From: Pseudooctadecabacter sp.
Lineage (GTDB): Bacteria; Pseudomonadota; Alphaproteobacteria; Rhodobacterales; Rhodobacteraceae
Direction of reading: 5' to 3'
Length of the DNA: 8,309 nt
Assembly: GCA_020628265.1 (NCBI GenBank)
Contig: JAHDFG010000089.1
Span: 1 to 8,309 of the forward strand
Positions within the stretch are counted from its first letter, which is position 1. Every line of letters begins with the position of its first letter. This document shows positions 1 to 6,027 of this stretch, piece by piece. A program made the translations under genes and the position numbers. The notes under the pieces were generated by a model. It saw only the letters and a program-made list of their open reading frames with translations. It searched no databases and was not told where the DNA came from.

Positions 1-1134
1 TCCGTCCTCTGGCCCCTGTGCCACGGGCGCACCGATCTGATGCAGATTTCAGCGAACGATTATGCAGGCTACCGCGCTGTGAATGCCCGAATGGCAAGCC
101 AGCTCGCCCAGCTGCTTACACCGGATGATATTGTCTGGATTCACGACTATCACTTCATCCCCCTCGCCCACGAATTGCGCGCCCTTGGCGTCACCAACCG
201 CATCGGTTTTTTCCTGCACATCCCCTTCCCCGCAGGCCACGACCTTAATGCCCTGACCCAAGCCGATCACCTGATGCGCTGGCTGGGTGCCTACGACTTC
301 ATCGGCCTGCAATCGGAACGCGACGTGTCCCAGTTCCTGTCCGCCGCCCGTCTTTATGCGGGCGGGGAGCTGCTGTTGAACGGGGAAATCAGCATCGACG
401 GCAAACCGGTGTCGGTCCGTGCCTGCCCGATCGGCATTGATCCCGAACCGTTCCTGAACGCACCGACGCCGGAACAGGCCCCGCTTGTCCCCCTCGCCCC
501 GACCGAGCGCCTGATCGTCGGCGTCGACCGGCTGGATTACTCCAAGGGCCTGCCGCAGCGCTTCGATGCCTTTGCCCATTTCCTCAATATCCGCGATGCG
601 GACGACCCCAACGATCCGACCTTGCTGCAAATCGCGCCCGTCAGCCGAGGCGAGGTCGAGGCCTATCAGGACATCCGCCTGACGTTGGAACAAAAGGCAG
701 GCACCATCAACGGCCAGTTCGGTCGCCCCGACTGGACGCCGATCCGCTACCTGTCGACGGCCATGGACCGCGATGATGTGGCCCGCATCTACCGACAGGC
801 CGCTGTTGGTCTGGTGACACCGCTGATCGACGGGATGAACCTCGTGGCCAAGGAATTTGTCGCCGCTCAAGACCCCGACGATCCCGGCGTTTTGATCCTG
901 TCACAGCTGGCAGGTGCCGCGGAACAGCTGACCGATGCCGTGCTTGTGAACCCCTATGATCCGCTGCAGATGGGTCAGGCCATTGCCGATGCGCTCGCCA
1001 TGGACCTCAGTGAGCGTAAGGCGCGTCATGCCGCCTTGTTAGAGAATGTCGTGGACTATGACATTGCATGGTGGACCGAGGCCAATCTGGCCCATCTTCA
1101 GGCGACGATGCCGCAGCCGGTTCTTGCGTCCTAA
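1..1134 (+). CDS. otsA: Trehalose-6-phosphate synthase OtsA, 5'-truncated by the window edge
   Basis: This is a GT20-family glycosyltransferase that joins UDP-glucose and glucose-6-phosphate to make trehalose-6-phosphate, the first step of cytoplasmic trehalose (osmoprotectant) synthesis. The frame is open from base 1, before the first ATG at 40, and the leading codons read VLWPLCHGRTDL, the family's LWPxFHxRxDL segment. About 377 residues are visible; by comparison with the E. coli enzyme (474 aa) roughly the first 80-90 are missing. Conserved blocks follow in order: WIHDYHFIPLAHELR, FFLHIPFP, PIGIDP, VDRLDYSKGLP (the Arg/Lys phosphate-binding pair), QIAPVSRGEVEAYQ, VGLVTPLIDGMNLVAKE, AAQDP and VNPYD. 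The catalytic-site residues expected from E. coli OtsA are retained, so the enzyme should be active. The Phe of the LWPxFH motif is Cys here. The stop lies 1 base from the stop of the convergent rep gene, with no terminator between. The upstream promoter and any otsB partner are outside the window. Confidence 0.96.
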   Translation, partial: SVLWPLCHGRTDLMQISANDYAGYRAVNARMASQLAQLLTPDDIVWIHDYHFIPLAHELRALGVTNRIGFFLHIPFPAGHDLNALTQADHLMRWLGAYDFIGLQSERDVSQFLSAARLYAGGELLLNGEISIDGKPVSVRACPIGIDPEPFLNAPTPEQAPLVPLAPTERLIVGVDRLDYSKGLPQRFDAFAHFLNIRDADDPNDPTLLQIAPVSRGEVEAYQDIRLTLEQKAGTINGQFGRPDWTPIRYLSTAMDRDDVARIYRQAAVGLVTPLIDGMNLVAKEFVAAQDPDDPGVLILSQLAGAAEQLTDAVLVNPYDPLQMGQAIADALAMDLSERKARHAALLENVVDYDIAWWTEANLAHLQATMPQPVLAS

Positions 1135-1135
1135 G

Positions 1136-2323
1136 TCACGCTTCGTCGAATGCGCCCGGTGACAGATCATCCCAGAACGCGCGGATCGCGGCCATGTTCA
1201 TGGGCGACATCCAGCCGTGACGTTCAAAATCCTGACGGGCTGCAGCACTCTCGAGTCGCGACAGGAACAACCGCCGGTCTGCATCCCGCTGGGTCGGCGT
1301 CCGGCTGGCGACCAACTCCTGTATGACCTTCAATTCGGCCGCCCGCGCACTCAGGTCCTTGCCCTCGGTCTGCGTTGCATCCGGTTTGTAGTCATCGGTC
1401 AGGGCGGCGCGTAGATAACCGACGGGGTTTCGCACACCCCCCTGCCCCACGACATAGTCCAGCTTGGCGGCCACGTACTCCTCGCCATGCTCCCGCACCC
1501 ATTGGCGCGCCAGCCTGTCGCTGACCCCGAGCTTCATCAACCGGTCATAGACCGGAGAGTTACGCGTTCCCTCCCCATCATCCAGATCCAGAATGCCAAG
1601 CTGCGGGTTTTCCTTGATCTTGAACCGGATGTCGCTGATCGCCCTACCCCGCTTTCGAATTTCAGGCGTCAGGATAATGTTCGACGTCTTGTTCACTTCG
1701 GCCACGGCCGGTTTGATGATCTTGGCGTTCAGGTGCTTATAGGTTTCGTAATAGGCACTGTCGCCCACGCCCATCAGACGCCGGAACAGATCAAGGCTCC
1801 ACCAACCGGTGCTGCCGGTCCGCACGAAACGGTAGCAATTTTCATATAGCGCCAGCGCGTGGCCACTGGTGAACCGCCGCTGGATGTTCAAGTTGATCAG
1901 CGCAAACACCGTCGGATCGCTCAGCTTTTCCGCCAGCGCCGGTGAATAGGCGTACTCACACACCCCGCCCTTCAGCTTGGCGTAACTGAGCAGGCTGGAC
2001 ACCCCCCACTCCTGCTCGCCTTTGGCGTCGAGCATATCCCACTCGGCCACCGTTTCCGCCAGCCCGCGCAAGGATGTCTTGAGCGTTTGCGTATCGTTGG
2101 AATTGTAGCCCACCATCATGCACAACGTCCGCGCGTCCATGGCATGGGTCGCCTGCGTGGTCAGAGTGTCATAGGCATTGAGAAGCAGGACATTGGACAG
2201 CTTGCGTTGCAGCAGCGTCAGTTTGCCGGAGACATGGATGGCGGCCACATGCTTTTTGACCGCGCTGCGGCGCAACGCGCCGGACAGGGTGCTCCGGTCA
2301 ATCTCGTTCTCAATGTCGGCCAT
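1136..2323 (-). CDS. repB: Plasmid replication initiator, Rep_3 (RepB-type) family
   Basis: This is a replication initiator of the Rep_3 superfamily (relatives: F RepE, pPS10 RepA, R6K pi), which binds origin iterons, melts DNA and recruits host replication proteins. From the ATG at 2323 it is 395 aa. Residues about 25-150 fit the first winged-helix domain (KLTLLQRKLSNVLLLNAYD, then ALINLNIQRRFTS). Residues about 150-240 fit the second (ALYENCYRFVRTG, LMGVGDSAYYETYKHLN, IIKPAVAEVNKTSNI), the part that reads iterons. A C-terminal extension (250-395) carries LARQWVREHGEEYVAAKLDY and NPVGYLRAAL, seen in alphaproteobacterial relatives. The frame also allows a TTG start at 2359 (12 more residues); I prefer the ATG because the protein aligns from there, although its ribosome site (GGGCGAG) is weak. 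It faces away from parA across the iteron region, as in RepB-type replicons of Rhodobacterales. The symbol follows that naming and is the least certain part. Confidence 0.9.
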   Translation of the reverse strand: MADIENEIDRSTLSGALRRSAVKKHVAAIHVSGKLTLLQRKLSNVLLLNAYDTLTTQATHAMDARTLCMMVGYNSNDTQTLKTSLRGLAETVAEWDMLDAKGEQEWGVSSLLSYAKLKGGVCEYAYSPALAEKLSDPTVFALINLNIQRRFTSGHALALYENCYRFVRTGSTGWWSLDLFRRLMGVGDSAYYETYKHLNAKIIKPAVAEVNKTSNIILTPEIRKRGRAISDIRFKIKENPQLGILDLDDGEGTRNSPVYDRLMKLGVSDRLARQWVREHGEEYVAAKLDYVVGQGGVRNPVGYLRAALTDDYKPDATQTEGKDLSARAAELKVIQELVASRTPTQRDADRRLFLSRLESAAARQDFERHGWMSPMNMAAIRAFWDDLSPGAFDEA

Positions 2324-2386
2324 TCTGCTCGCCCGTTCTTTTGGACCAGCATGCCGCAAAAAGCACCCGTCGGCAAGAATGGTTCA

Positions 2387-2470
2387 GGTGCCTTTGGGTA
2401 GCCGCTTTGCCGTCCCGTATCGTGGTACCTTTAGGGATCAGCGCGCTCCGAAAGGTACCTGTCTACAGGT
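2387..2470. promoter_or_regulatory. Putative Rep autoregulatory operator (GGTRCCTTT boxes and ACCTGT inverted repeat)
   Basis: GGTGCCTTT lies at 2387-2395, GGTACCTTT at 2424-2432 and its exact reverse complement AAAGGTACC at 2451-2459, giving a perfect 9-bp inverted repeat with an 18-bp spacer. The second arm runs into another perfect inverted repeat, ACCTGT-CT-ACAGGT (2457-2470). Both motifs resemble the iterons to the right: units there begin GGnACCyTT-like and contain CCTGTA. In Rep_3 plasmids, inverted partial iterons upstream of rep are bound by Rep dimers to repress rep. The position, 64-147 bp upstream of the rep ATG, suits this. A convincing -35/-10 pair for rep was not found; parS function is an alternative. 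Confidence 0.55.
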
Positions 2471-2558
2471 TGAGTTGCGCCCGTCGAGTCGCCATTTTCC
2501 CATGAATAGGCTCTAACACAGCTCAAAATCCGAATCAGGGCCATTCCCCCCGAGAATC

Positions 2559-2646
2559 AGCACCTTTGATCCTGTAAACGGGTTCCCTATAACCTGCATT
2601 CCGGCACCCTTGCCCCTGTATTCAGGTACTAAAGACCATTTAAACT
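2559..2646. repeat. Tandem 22-bp iterons (three good copies plus one degenerate)
   Basis: Units at 2559-2580, 2581-2602 and 2603-2624 abut with an exact 22-bp period; a fourth at 2625-2646 is weaker. By eye, units 1/3 agree at 15 of 22 positions, 2/3 at 14, 1/2 at 11, and 1/4 at 12. Shared features are a start like GGnACCyTT, a central CCTGyA and an A/T-rich triplet before C. The preceding 22 bp (2537-2558) agree with unit 1 at about half of positions and may be another decayed copy. A 22-bp period, two helical turns, is typical of Rep_3 initiators, and such a gene is adjacent. These are the probable Rep-monomer binding sites that set copy number. Confidence 0.72.
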
Positions 2647-2720
2647 ATTGAATTAGTTATAGGTTTTCGAGCCAAACAAGAATAAAGATTCATAAAGACT
2701 CTCAAACATCTGGTGCTGCT
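2637..2720. other. AT-rich tract beside the iterons, candidate DNA-unwinding element
   Basis: This tract is clearly richer in A+T than the coding DNA around it and directly follows the last iteron, where iteron origins usually open. Inside it a 10-bp sequence is repeated in tandem with one mismatch: ATAAAGATTC at 2682-2691 and ATAAAGACTC at 2692-2701. Short AT-rich direct repeats of this kind are common in unwinding elements. The function is inferred from position and composition. Confidence 0.45.
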
Positions 2721-2766
2721 TCTTTCCAGAATTCCTTTTATTAGGGTCTATGTCCTCGCATTTCCT

Positions 2767-2795
2767 TTGATGATGTCCGCGTTTTCCGGTTAAAT
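2767..2795 (+). promoter_or_regulatory. Candidate sigma70-type promoter for parAB
   Basis: TTGATG (2767-2772), a 17-bp spacer, and TTAAAT (2790-2795) each match four of six consensus positions. Transcription would start near 2802, about 25 bp before the parA ATG. An imperfect inverted repeat, GTTTTCCG (2781-2788) with CGAAAAAC (2798-2805), straddles the -10 and could be an operator for ParA or a ParB site. The boxes are only moderate matches. Confidence 0.33.
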
Positions 2796-2826
2796 CACGA
2801 AAAACATAGAACATCGTTGAGGGCAC

Positions 2827-4212
2827 ATGACATCATCAGGCAATTCTAACCTCCCCCCCTATTTCGGGATCGATCCGGCCGAGGCCGCCGCCCGTTTGTC
2901 CGAGCCTATCGACACCGCTCGATTCGCGAAAGCCGCGGCATTCGGGGCCAAGGGGCGCGATGACCTCGCGAAACGGGGCTATTCACCGGATGGCCGGAAG
3001 CGGCTTCGCAAGTTCTCCACATGGGAGATCTGCCGCTACCTGATCCCTGTGGCGCCAGCCCATTTGCGGCGTGTGCTCAAGGCAAATCCTGATCTGCCCC
3101 AGGGCGAGGGGGAAGGTGGGACAAAATGGTTCACGCTTGAGGAAATATTAACCCTCCGCTCCTATCTTGATGCGCAGGGCTCTTCTTCGAAGGAATACAA
3201 AAGCTGGCGGCCTGAGGGGTTGCCGGCCAAGGTTGTTGCGGTCGCAAATTTCAAGGGTGGCGTCGGCAAGACCTCGACTTGTGCGCATTTGGCGATGAGT
3301 GCGGCGTTGGATGGTTACCGCGTCCTTGTCATCGACCTCGACAGTCAGGGGTCGATGACCTCGATCATGGGCGGACAGGTTGAAGATGAATGGCAAACCT
3401 GTTTCCCGCTGCTGGCCAAGGACTTTGGCCGTCACATGGAGGCAGAAAACGCCCGTCGTGCGGCGGCGGGGACGCCCCCCCTGCCCTTTGACGAAACCAT
3501 CAAGGAGGCCCTGACGGTTTCGCCGCGAAACCTCATTCAAGGAACGCACTGGCCTAACATCGATCTGATCGGGGCCCAGTTGAACCTCTATTGGGCGGAA
3601 TTTCAGGTCCCCGTCTGGCGCATGCAAAGCCGGTCCTGGCCGCTTTGGGATGCGCTGACCCATGCTTTGGACGACGGGGGCTTGCTGGATGACTACGACA
3701 TCATCCTGCTCGATACGCCGCCGGCCTTGGGTTATCTGACGATCAACGCCCTCGCCGCGGCGGATATCCTGATCGTCCCGATGGGCGCGTCGTTTCTGGA
3801 GTTCGACTCGACCGGTCGGTTTTTTGACATGCTCTACTCGACCTTCGCGTCGATCGAAGAGGGGGAAAACAGGGCGCGCCGCAGGGATGGCTTGCCCGAA
3901 ATCAAGTTCGAATGGGACGCGGTCCGCACCCTCATCACGCGGTTCGATGCCGGACAGCAGGCCGATCTGGCCAATGTCATTCAGGCCTATTTCGGGGACT
4001 TCATGGCCACTTACCGGCAGGACATGACAGCGATGGTCGGGCAGGCGGCGGAGCAGGTGAACGGGATCTATGAGGCGGATCATCGGCAATTCAATCGGGA
4101 TACCTATGTGCGGGGCAGGGAGGCTTTTGACAGGACGTGGGCCGAGGTGAAGTCGGTCATTCTCGGCAGTTGGTGGCGGGACATGCAGTTGGATGAACGG
4201 GAGGCTGAGTGA
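2827..4212 (+). CDS. parA: ParA-family partition ATPase with N-terminal DNA-binding domain
   Basis: This is a 461-aa type Ia plasmid partition ATPase, of the RepA (RepABC) / P1 ParA kind, which binds nucleoid DNA when ATP-loaded and moves ParB-parS complexes. Residues 1-135 are an extension with a winged-helix-like stretch (STWEICRYLIP about 64-74, KWFTLEEILTLRSYL about 100-114), expected to bind the operon's own promoter. The ATPase core follows: deviant Walker A KGGVGKTS at 143-150 with the signature first Lys, Walker A' VLVIDLDSQGS at 166-176, and Walker B YDIILLDTPPALG at 290-302. The start is set by GAGGG at 2819-2823, three bases before the ATG, a rather tight spacing. Its stop overlaps the parB start (TGATG), so the two are translationally coupled. 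The long N-terminus makes repression of its own promoter likely. Confidence 0.95.
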   Translation: MTSSGNSNLPPYFGIDPAEAAARLSEPIDTARFAKAAAFGAKGRDDLAKRGYSPDGRKRLRKFSTWEICRYLIPVAPAHLRRVLKANPDLPQGEGEGGTKWFTLEEILTLRSYLDAQGSSSKEYKSWRPEGLPAKVVAVANFKGGVGKTSTCAHLAMSAALDGYRVLVIDLDSQGSMTSIMGGQVEDEWQTCFPLLAKDFGRHMEAENARRAAAGTPPLPFDETIKEALTVSPRNLIQGTHWPNIDLIGAQLNLYWAEFQVPVWRMQSRSWPLWDALTHALDDGGLLDDYDIILLDTPPALGYLTINALAAADILIVPMGASFLEFDSTGRFFDMLYSTFASIEEGENRARRRDGLPEIKFEWDAVRTLITRFDAGQQADLANVIQAYFGDFMATYRQDMTAMVGQAAEQVNGIYEADHRQFNRDTYVRGREAFDRTWAEVKSVILGSWWRDMQLDEREAE

Positions 4213-5333
4213 TGGCGAAACGACGCAGACTTGAGGCGCCAAGCGCCGAGGACCTCAACAAAATCGAAGAGGAGTTTCGTCGCGAAACCTCCTCCCCTGA
4301 TACGCGCCGCGCCGCCCCGATTGCGCAAGTGGCACGGGAAACAGCCGCAGCACTCGACTTCAGCGACACGAGCGCGCTTGCCGCTCAGGGGCAGGATGCG
4401 GCGGACGCCGCGCGCCTGAAGGAGGCTGAAGCCAAGGGATTGCTCCTCCTCGATATTCCGCTTGGGCAGATCGACCTCAATAGCATGATCCGCGACCGGT
4501 CGGTTCTTGATGCGTCCGCGATGGATGAGTTGCGGGATTCGGTCCTCAAGAACGGCATGAGGATGCCCATTGAGGTTTATCAACTTCCTAACGCAGCGGA
4601 CGGTGCCCCTGAAGGCGATCTGCGGTTCGGCCTGCTGTCCGGCTATCGCCGCCTGCACGTCGCCCGACAATTGCATGAGCAGATGGGGGAGGGGCATTTC
4701 GAAACCATACGCGCCATCCTACGCAAGCCGGCCAATGATGCAGACCGTTTTGCGGCCATGGTCGAAGAAAACGAGGTGCGCCAACAGCTCAGCCATTTTG
4801 AGCGGGGACGTATTGCCGCTTTGTCGGCGCAGCAGGGCATTTTTGCCAACACCGAAGCTGCCGTTGCGGCCTTGTTCCCCGTTGCGTCCAAAGCGAAGCG
4901 GTCCAAGATCCGGTCGTTTGCAATGATCTTCGAAGAGCTGGGCGATGTCCTTAGCTTCCCTGAAAACCTGCGTGAGACAGATGGCTTGCGAATTGCAGGG
5001 GCGCTGCGGGACGGACAGGATGCCCCGTTGCGGGAGGCCTTGGCGCAATTCAAGCCGGACAGTGCGGCCGCCGAGTGGCAAATGCTGGAAGAGGTCCTTA
5101 ACGGATTGGAGGCAAGTGACACCCGTCCGGCGCGGGGTGGGCGGCCCAAATCACGGCCCAACACGCCCGGGTGGCACGGGGATACGCTGACGCTGAACAA
5201 CGGGATCAAGTTGCGCAAAGGGACGGACGCGAAAGGCTACAGCATCCACATTTCCGGCCGTTCTTTGCCACCTGACACGCTGGAAAGTTTGGTCGACCGG
5301 TTGGCCTATTTGCTGGAAGACCCCGACGCTTAG
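4212..5333 (+). CDS. parB: ParB/RepB-family centromere-binding partition protein
   Basis: This 373-aa protein should bind parS, spread as a CTP-dependent clamp and stimulate ParA. Residues 1-75 are a charged, Ala-rich N-terminus carrying the likely ParA-activating Arg patch. The ParB/Srx fold follows: IPLGQIDLN near 82-90, SAMDELRDSVLKNGMRMPIEV near 102-122, LLSGYRRLHVAR at 141-152 and ENEVRQQLSHFERGR at 186-200. A helix-turn-helix region then spans about 200-260. The canonical GERR CTP-binding box reads GYRR here, as GxRR variants do in RepB-like plasmid ParBs; the ENxxR box is intact. The C-terminus (WHGDTLTLNNGIKLRK to the end) resembles the terminal segment of RepB-type proteins and probably dimerises. 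The ATG at 4212 is chosen over a GTG at 4209 because GGGAGG (4199-4204) lies 7 bases upstream of it. The parS sites were not identified with confidence. Confidence 0.93.
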   Translation: MAKRRRLEAPSAEDLNKIEEEFRRETSSPDTRRAAPIAQVARETAAALDFSDTSALAAQGQDAADAARLKEAEAKGLLLLDIPLGQIDLNSMIRDRSVLDASAMDELRDSVLKNGMRMPIEVYQLPNAADGAPEGDLRFGLLSGYRRLHVARQLHEQMGEGHFETIRAILRKPANDADRFAAMVEENEVRQQLSHFERGRIAALSAQQGIFANTEAAVAALFPVASKAKRSKIRSFAMIFEELGDVLSFPENLRETDGLRIAGALRDGQDAPLREALAQFKPDSAAAEWQMLEEVLNGLEASDTRPARGGRPKSRPNTPGWHGDTLTLNNGIKLRKGTDAKGYSIHISGRSLPPDTLESLVDRLAYLLEDPDA

Positions 5334-5363
5334 CATGGGCAGGGTAGGGGGCTTGTGGCATCC

Positions 5364-5389
5364 ATTTTGGCGGTATATTTTGGCGGTAT
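5364..5389 (+). promoter_or_regulatory. Perfect tandem 13-bp repeat at the ccdAB promoter, probable operator
   Basis: ATTTTGGCGGTAT occurs twice with no gap or mismatch (5364-5376 and 5377-5389), 19 bp before the ccdA ATG. The repeat junction creates TATATT (5374-5379), a 5/6 match to a -10 box; a weak TTGTGG (5353-5358) lies 15 bp upstream. CcdA-type antitoxins repress their operons by binding repeated sites over the promoter, so this is the natural operator. It lies in the 75-bp gap after parB, giving ccdAB its own promoter. Confidence 0.5.
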
Positions 5390-5408
5390 GTTTGATCCGG
5401 AGGGTGCC

Positions 5409-5663
5409 ATGCAGACGTCGATGAAACGGAAGACCTCCCTTACGTTGGATGCGGAGGCGTTGGATTCAGCGCGGGCTCTGGGCATCAACGTCTCGGCCAT
5501 CGCGGAAGAAGCGCTTTTGACCGCCGTGGCTGAGGCGCGGCGCAAGGCCTGGCTGGAAGACAACGCCGCGGCCTTTGAGGCACAAGCCCAGTGGCATGAG
5601 GACAATGGCCACCCGCTGGCGGATATCCTGACCGGACCGGGCGCTGCAACATGGCGGAGCTGA
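5409..5663 (+). CDS. ccdA: CcdA-family antitoxin of a type II toxin-antitoxin pair
   Basis: This 84-aa CcdA-like antitoxin binds and neutralises CcdB and represses the operon. Residues about 5-40 (MKRKTSLTLDAEALDSARAL, then INVSAIAEEALLTAV) form the ribbon-helix-helix DNA-binding domain. Residues 41-70 (ARRKAWLEDNAAAFEAQAQW, then HEDNG) are the usual polar helical linker. The tail PLADILTGPGAATW is the toxin-binding part, ending in the common aromatic residue. The start at 5409 is set by GGAGGG (5399-5404) four bases upstream; ATG 5421 would sit too far from it, and longer frames from 5355 run into the operator. It overlaps ccdB by 13 bases, the classic coupled antitoxin-first order. Its place behind parAB fits a role in keeping the replicon. 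Confidence 0.88.
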   Translation: MQTSMKRKTSLTLDAEALDSARALGINVSAIAEEALLTAVAEARRKAWLEDNAAAFEAQAQWHEDNGHPLADILTGPGAATWRS

Positions 5664-5941
5664 CCCGTTTCGACGTGGCCGCTTATGGCGAAACACGCAT
5701 GGTTGTCGTCGAAAGTAACATCCTGCCCGCCGATCCTTCGGTCGTGGTGATCCCCCTGATCGAAGGGTATCCGGCGGTGAAGGGGTTGAACCCCGAGATT
5801 GACGTAGACGGCATCAGGTACGTGTTGGCCACGCGGCTGATTGGTGGGGTTCGACGATCTGCGCTTCGACGGGTGGGATCAGTGGCGGGGCAGGGCGACG
5901 CGGTCATTCGTGCGGTCGACGTGCTGATGGGCGGCATCTGA
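5651..5941 (+). CDS. ccdB: CcdB-family toxin, C-terminal Trp replaced
   Basis: This 96-aa CcdB-like toxin follows ccdA with a 13-base overlap. F-plasmid CcdB poisons DNA gyrase subunit A. Family features are the N-terminal FDVAAYGETRMVVVESNIL strand pair, VVVIPLIEG at 31-39, the central VDGIRYVLATRLIGGV at 52-67 and the terminal helix AVIRAVDVLMGGI. F CcdB ends in Trp-Gly-Ile, with the Trp important for gyrase killing; here the end is Gly-Gly-Ile, so that Trp is absent. Divergent alphaproteobacterial CcdBs often vary at this site, so loss of activity cannot be assumed, but gyrase poisoning is not guaranteed. No strong ribosome site precedes the ATG, consistent with translational coupling to ccdA. 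Length is close to the 101 aa of F CcdB, so it appears intact. Confidence 0.87.
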   Translation: MAELTRFDVAAYGETRMVVVESNILPADPSVVVIPLIEGYPAVKGLNPEIDVDGIRYVLATRLIGGVRRSALRRVGSVAGQGDAVIRAVDVLMGGI

Positions 5942-5973
5942 AGCCCATTGAATATTCTGGACTTGTGTCTTGG

Positions 5974-5999
5974 GGAACCTTCCGTCGCTTGGCCGCGTT
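5974..5999 (+). promoter_or_regulatory. EcfG-type general stress promoter upstream of mscS
   Basis: GGAAC (5974-5978), exactly 17 bases, and CGTT (5996-5999) match the GGAAC-N16/17-CGTT consensus of the alphaproteobacterial general-stress sigma factor EcfG (PhyR-NepR-EcfG pathway). It lies in the gap between ccdB and mscS, 127 bp before the mscS ATG, on the coding strand. A second copy of this pattern serves the opposing genes. The sigma assignment is inferred from the motif only; not every Rhodobacterales genome is known to encode EcfG, and another group IV sigma factor is possible. Confidence 0.62.
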
Positions 6000-6027
6000 A
6001 ACCCCCGAAACGTGTTGGAGACACAGC

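Larger units (their letters stand above)
2324..2826. other. Replication origin region (oriV) between divergent rep and parA
   Basis: This 503-bp stretch has no convincing gene. Order from the rep side: GGTRCCTTT operator-like boxes (2387-2470), a featureless spacer (2471-2536), a 22-bp tandem iteron array (2559-2646, with a possible degenerate unit just before it), an AT-rich tract (about 2637-2720), then the parA promoter region (2760-2826). Rep gene, iterons, AT-rich DNA and partition genes together form the standard plan of an iteron-controlled theta origin. I found no clear DnaA box (TTATNCACA) on either strand. The origin assignment is inferred from this arrangement; the repeats themselves are visible. 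Confidence 0.8.

Noticed and set aside
49..870. Long minus-strand open frame of 273 codons opposite otsA
   Set aside because: It lies wholly inside the strongly conserved otsA gene. The translation is Gly/Asp/Val-rich and resembles no family I know, as expected for an antisense shadow in GC-rich DNA.
1126..1141. GCGT/ACGC inverted repeat at the otsA-rep junction as a terminator
   Set aside because: Arms are only 4 bp with no T-run on either strand, too weak for a rho-independent terminator.
2324..2359. TTG start for rep at 2359 adding 12 residues
   Set aside because: The added residues do not resemble Rep_3 N-termini, TTG is a rare start and no better ribosome site precedes it. It is not fully excluded because the site at the ATG is also weak.
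2559..2646. CRISPR array reading of the regular repeats near 2560-2646
   Set aside because: Units abut without spacers, are only 22 bp and diverge among themselves, and there are no cas genes; iterons beside a Rep_3 gene explain them.
3148..4242. Minus-strand frame of 364 codons opposite parA
   Set aside because: It overlaps the ParA ATPase motifs and the parA/parB junction. Composition is Arg/Pro-biased with no domain or ribosome site; it is a shadow frame.
5355..5408. Longer ccdA starting at GTG 5355 or ATG 5388
   Set aside because: These starts lie within or next to the tandem 13-bp operator repeat and lack a ribosome site. GGAGGG is correctly placed only for ATG 5409.
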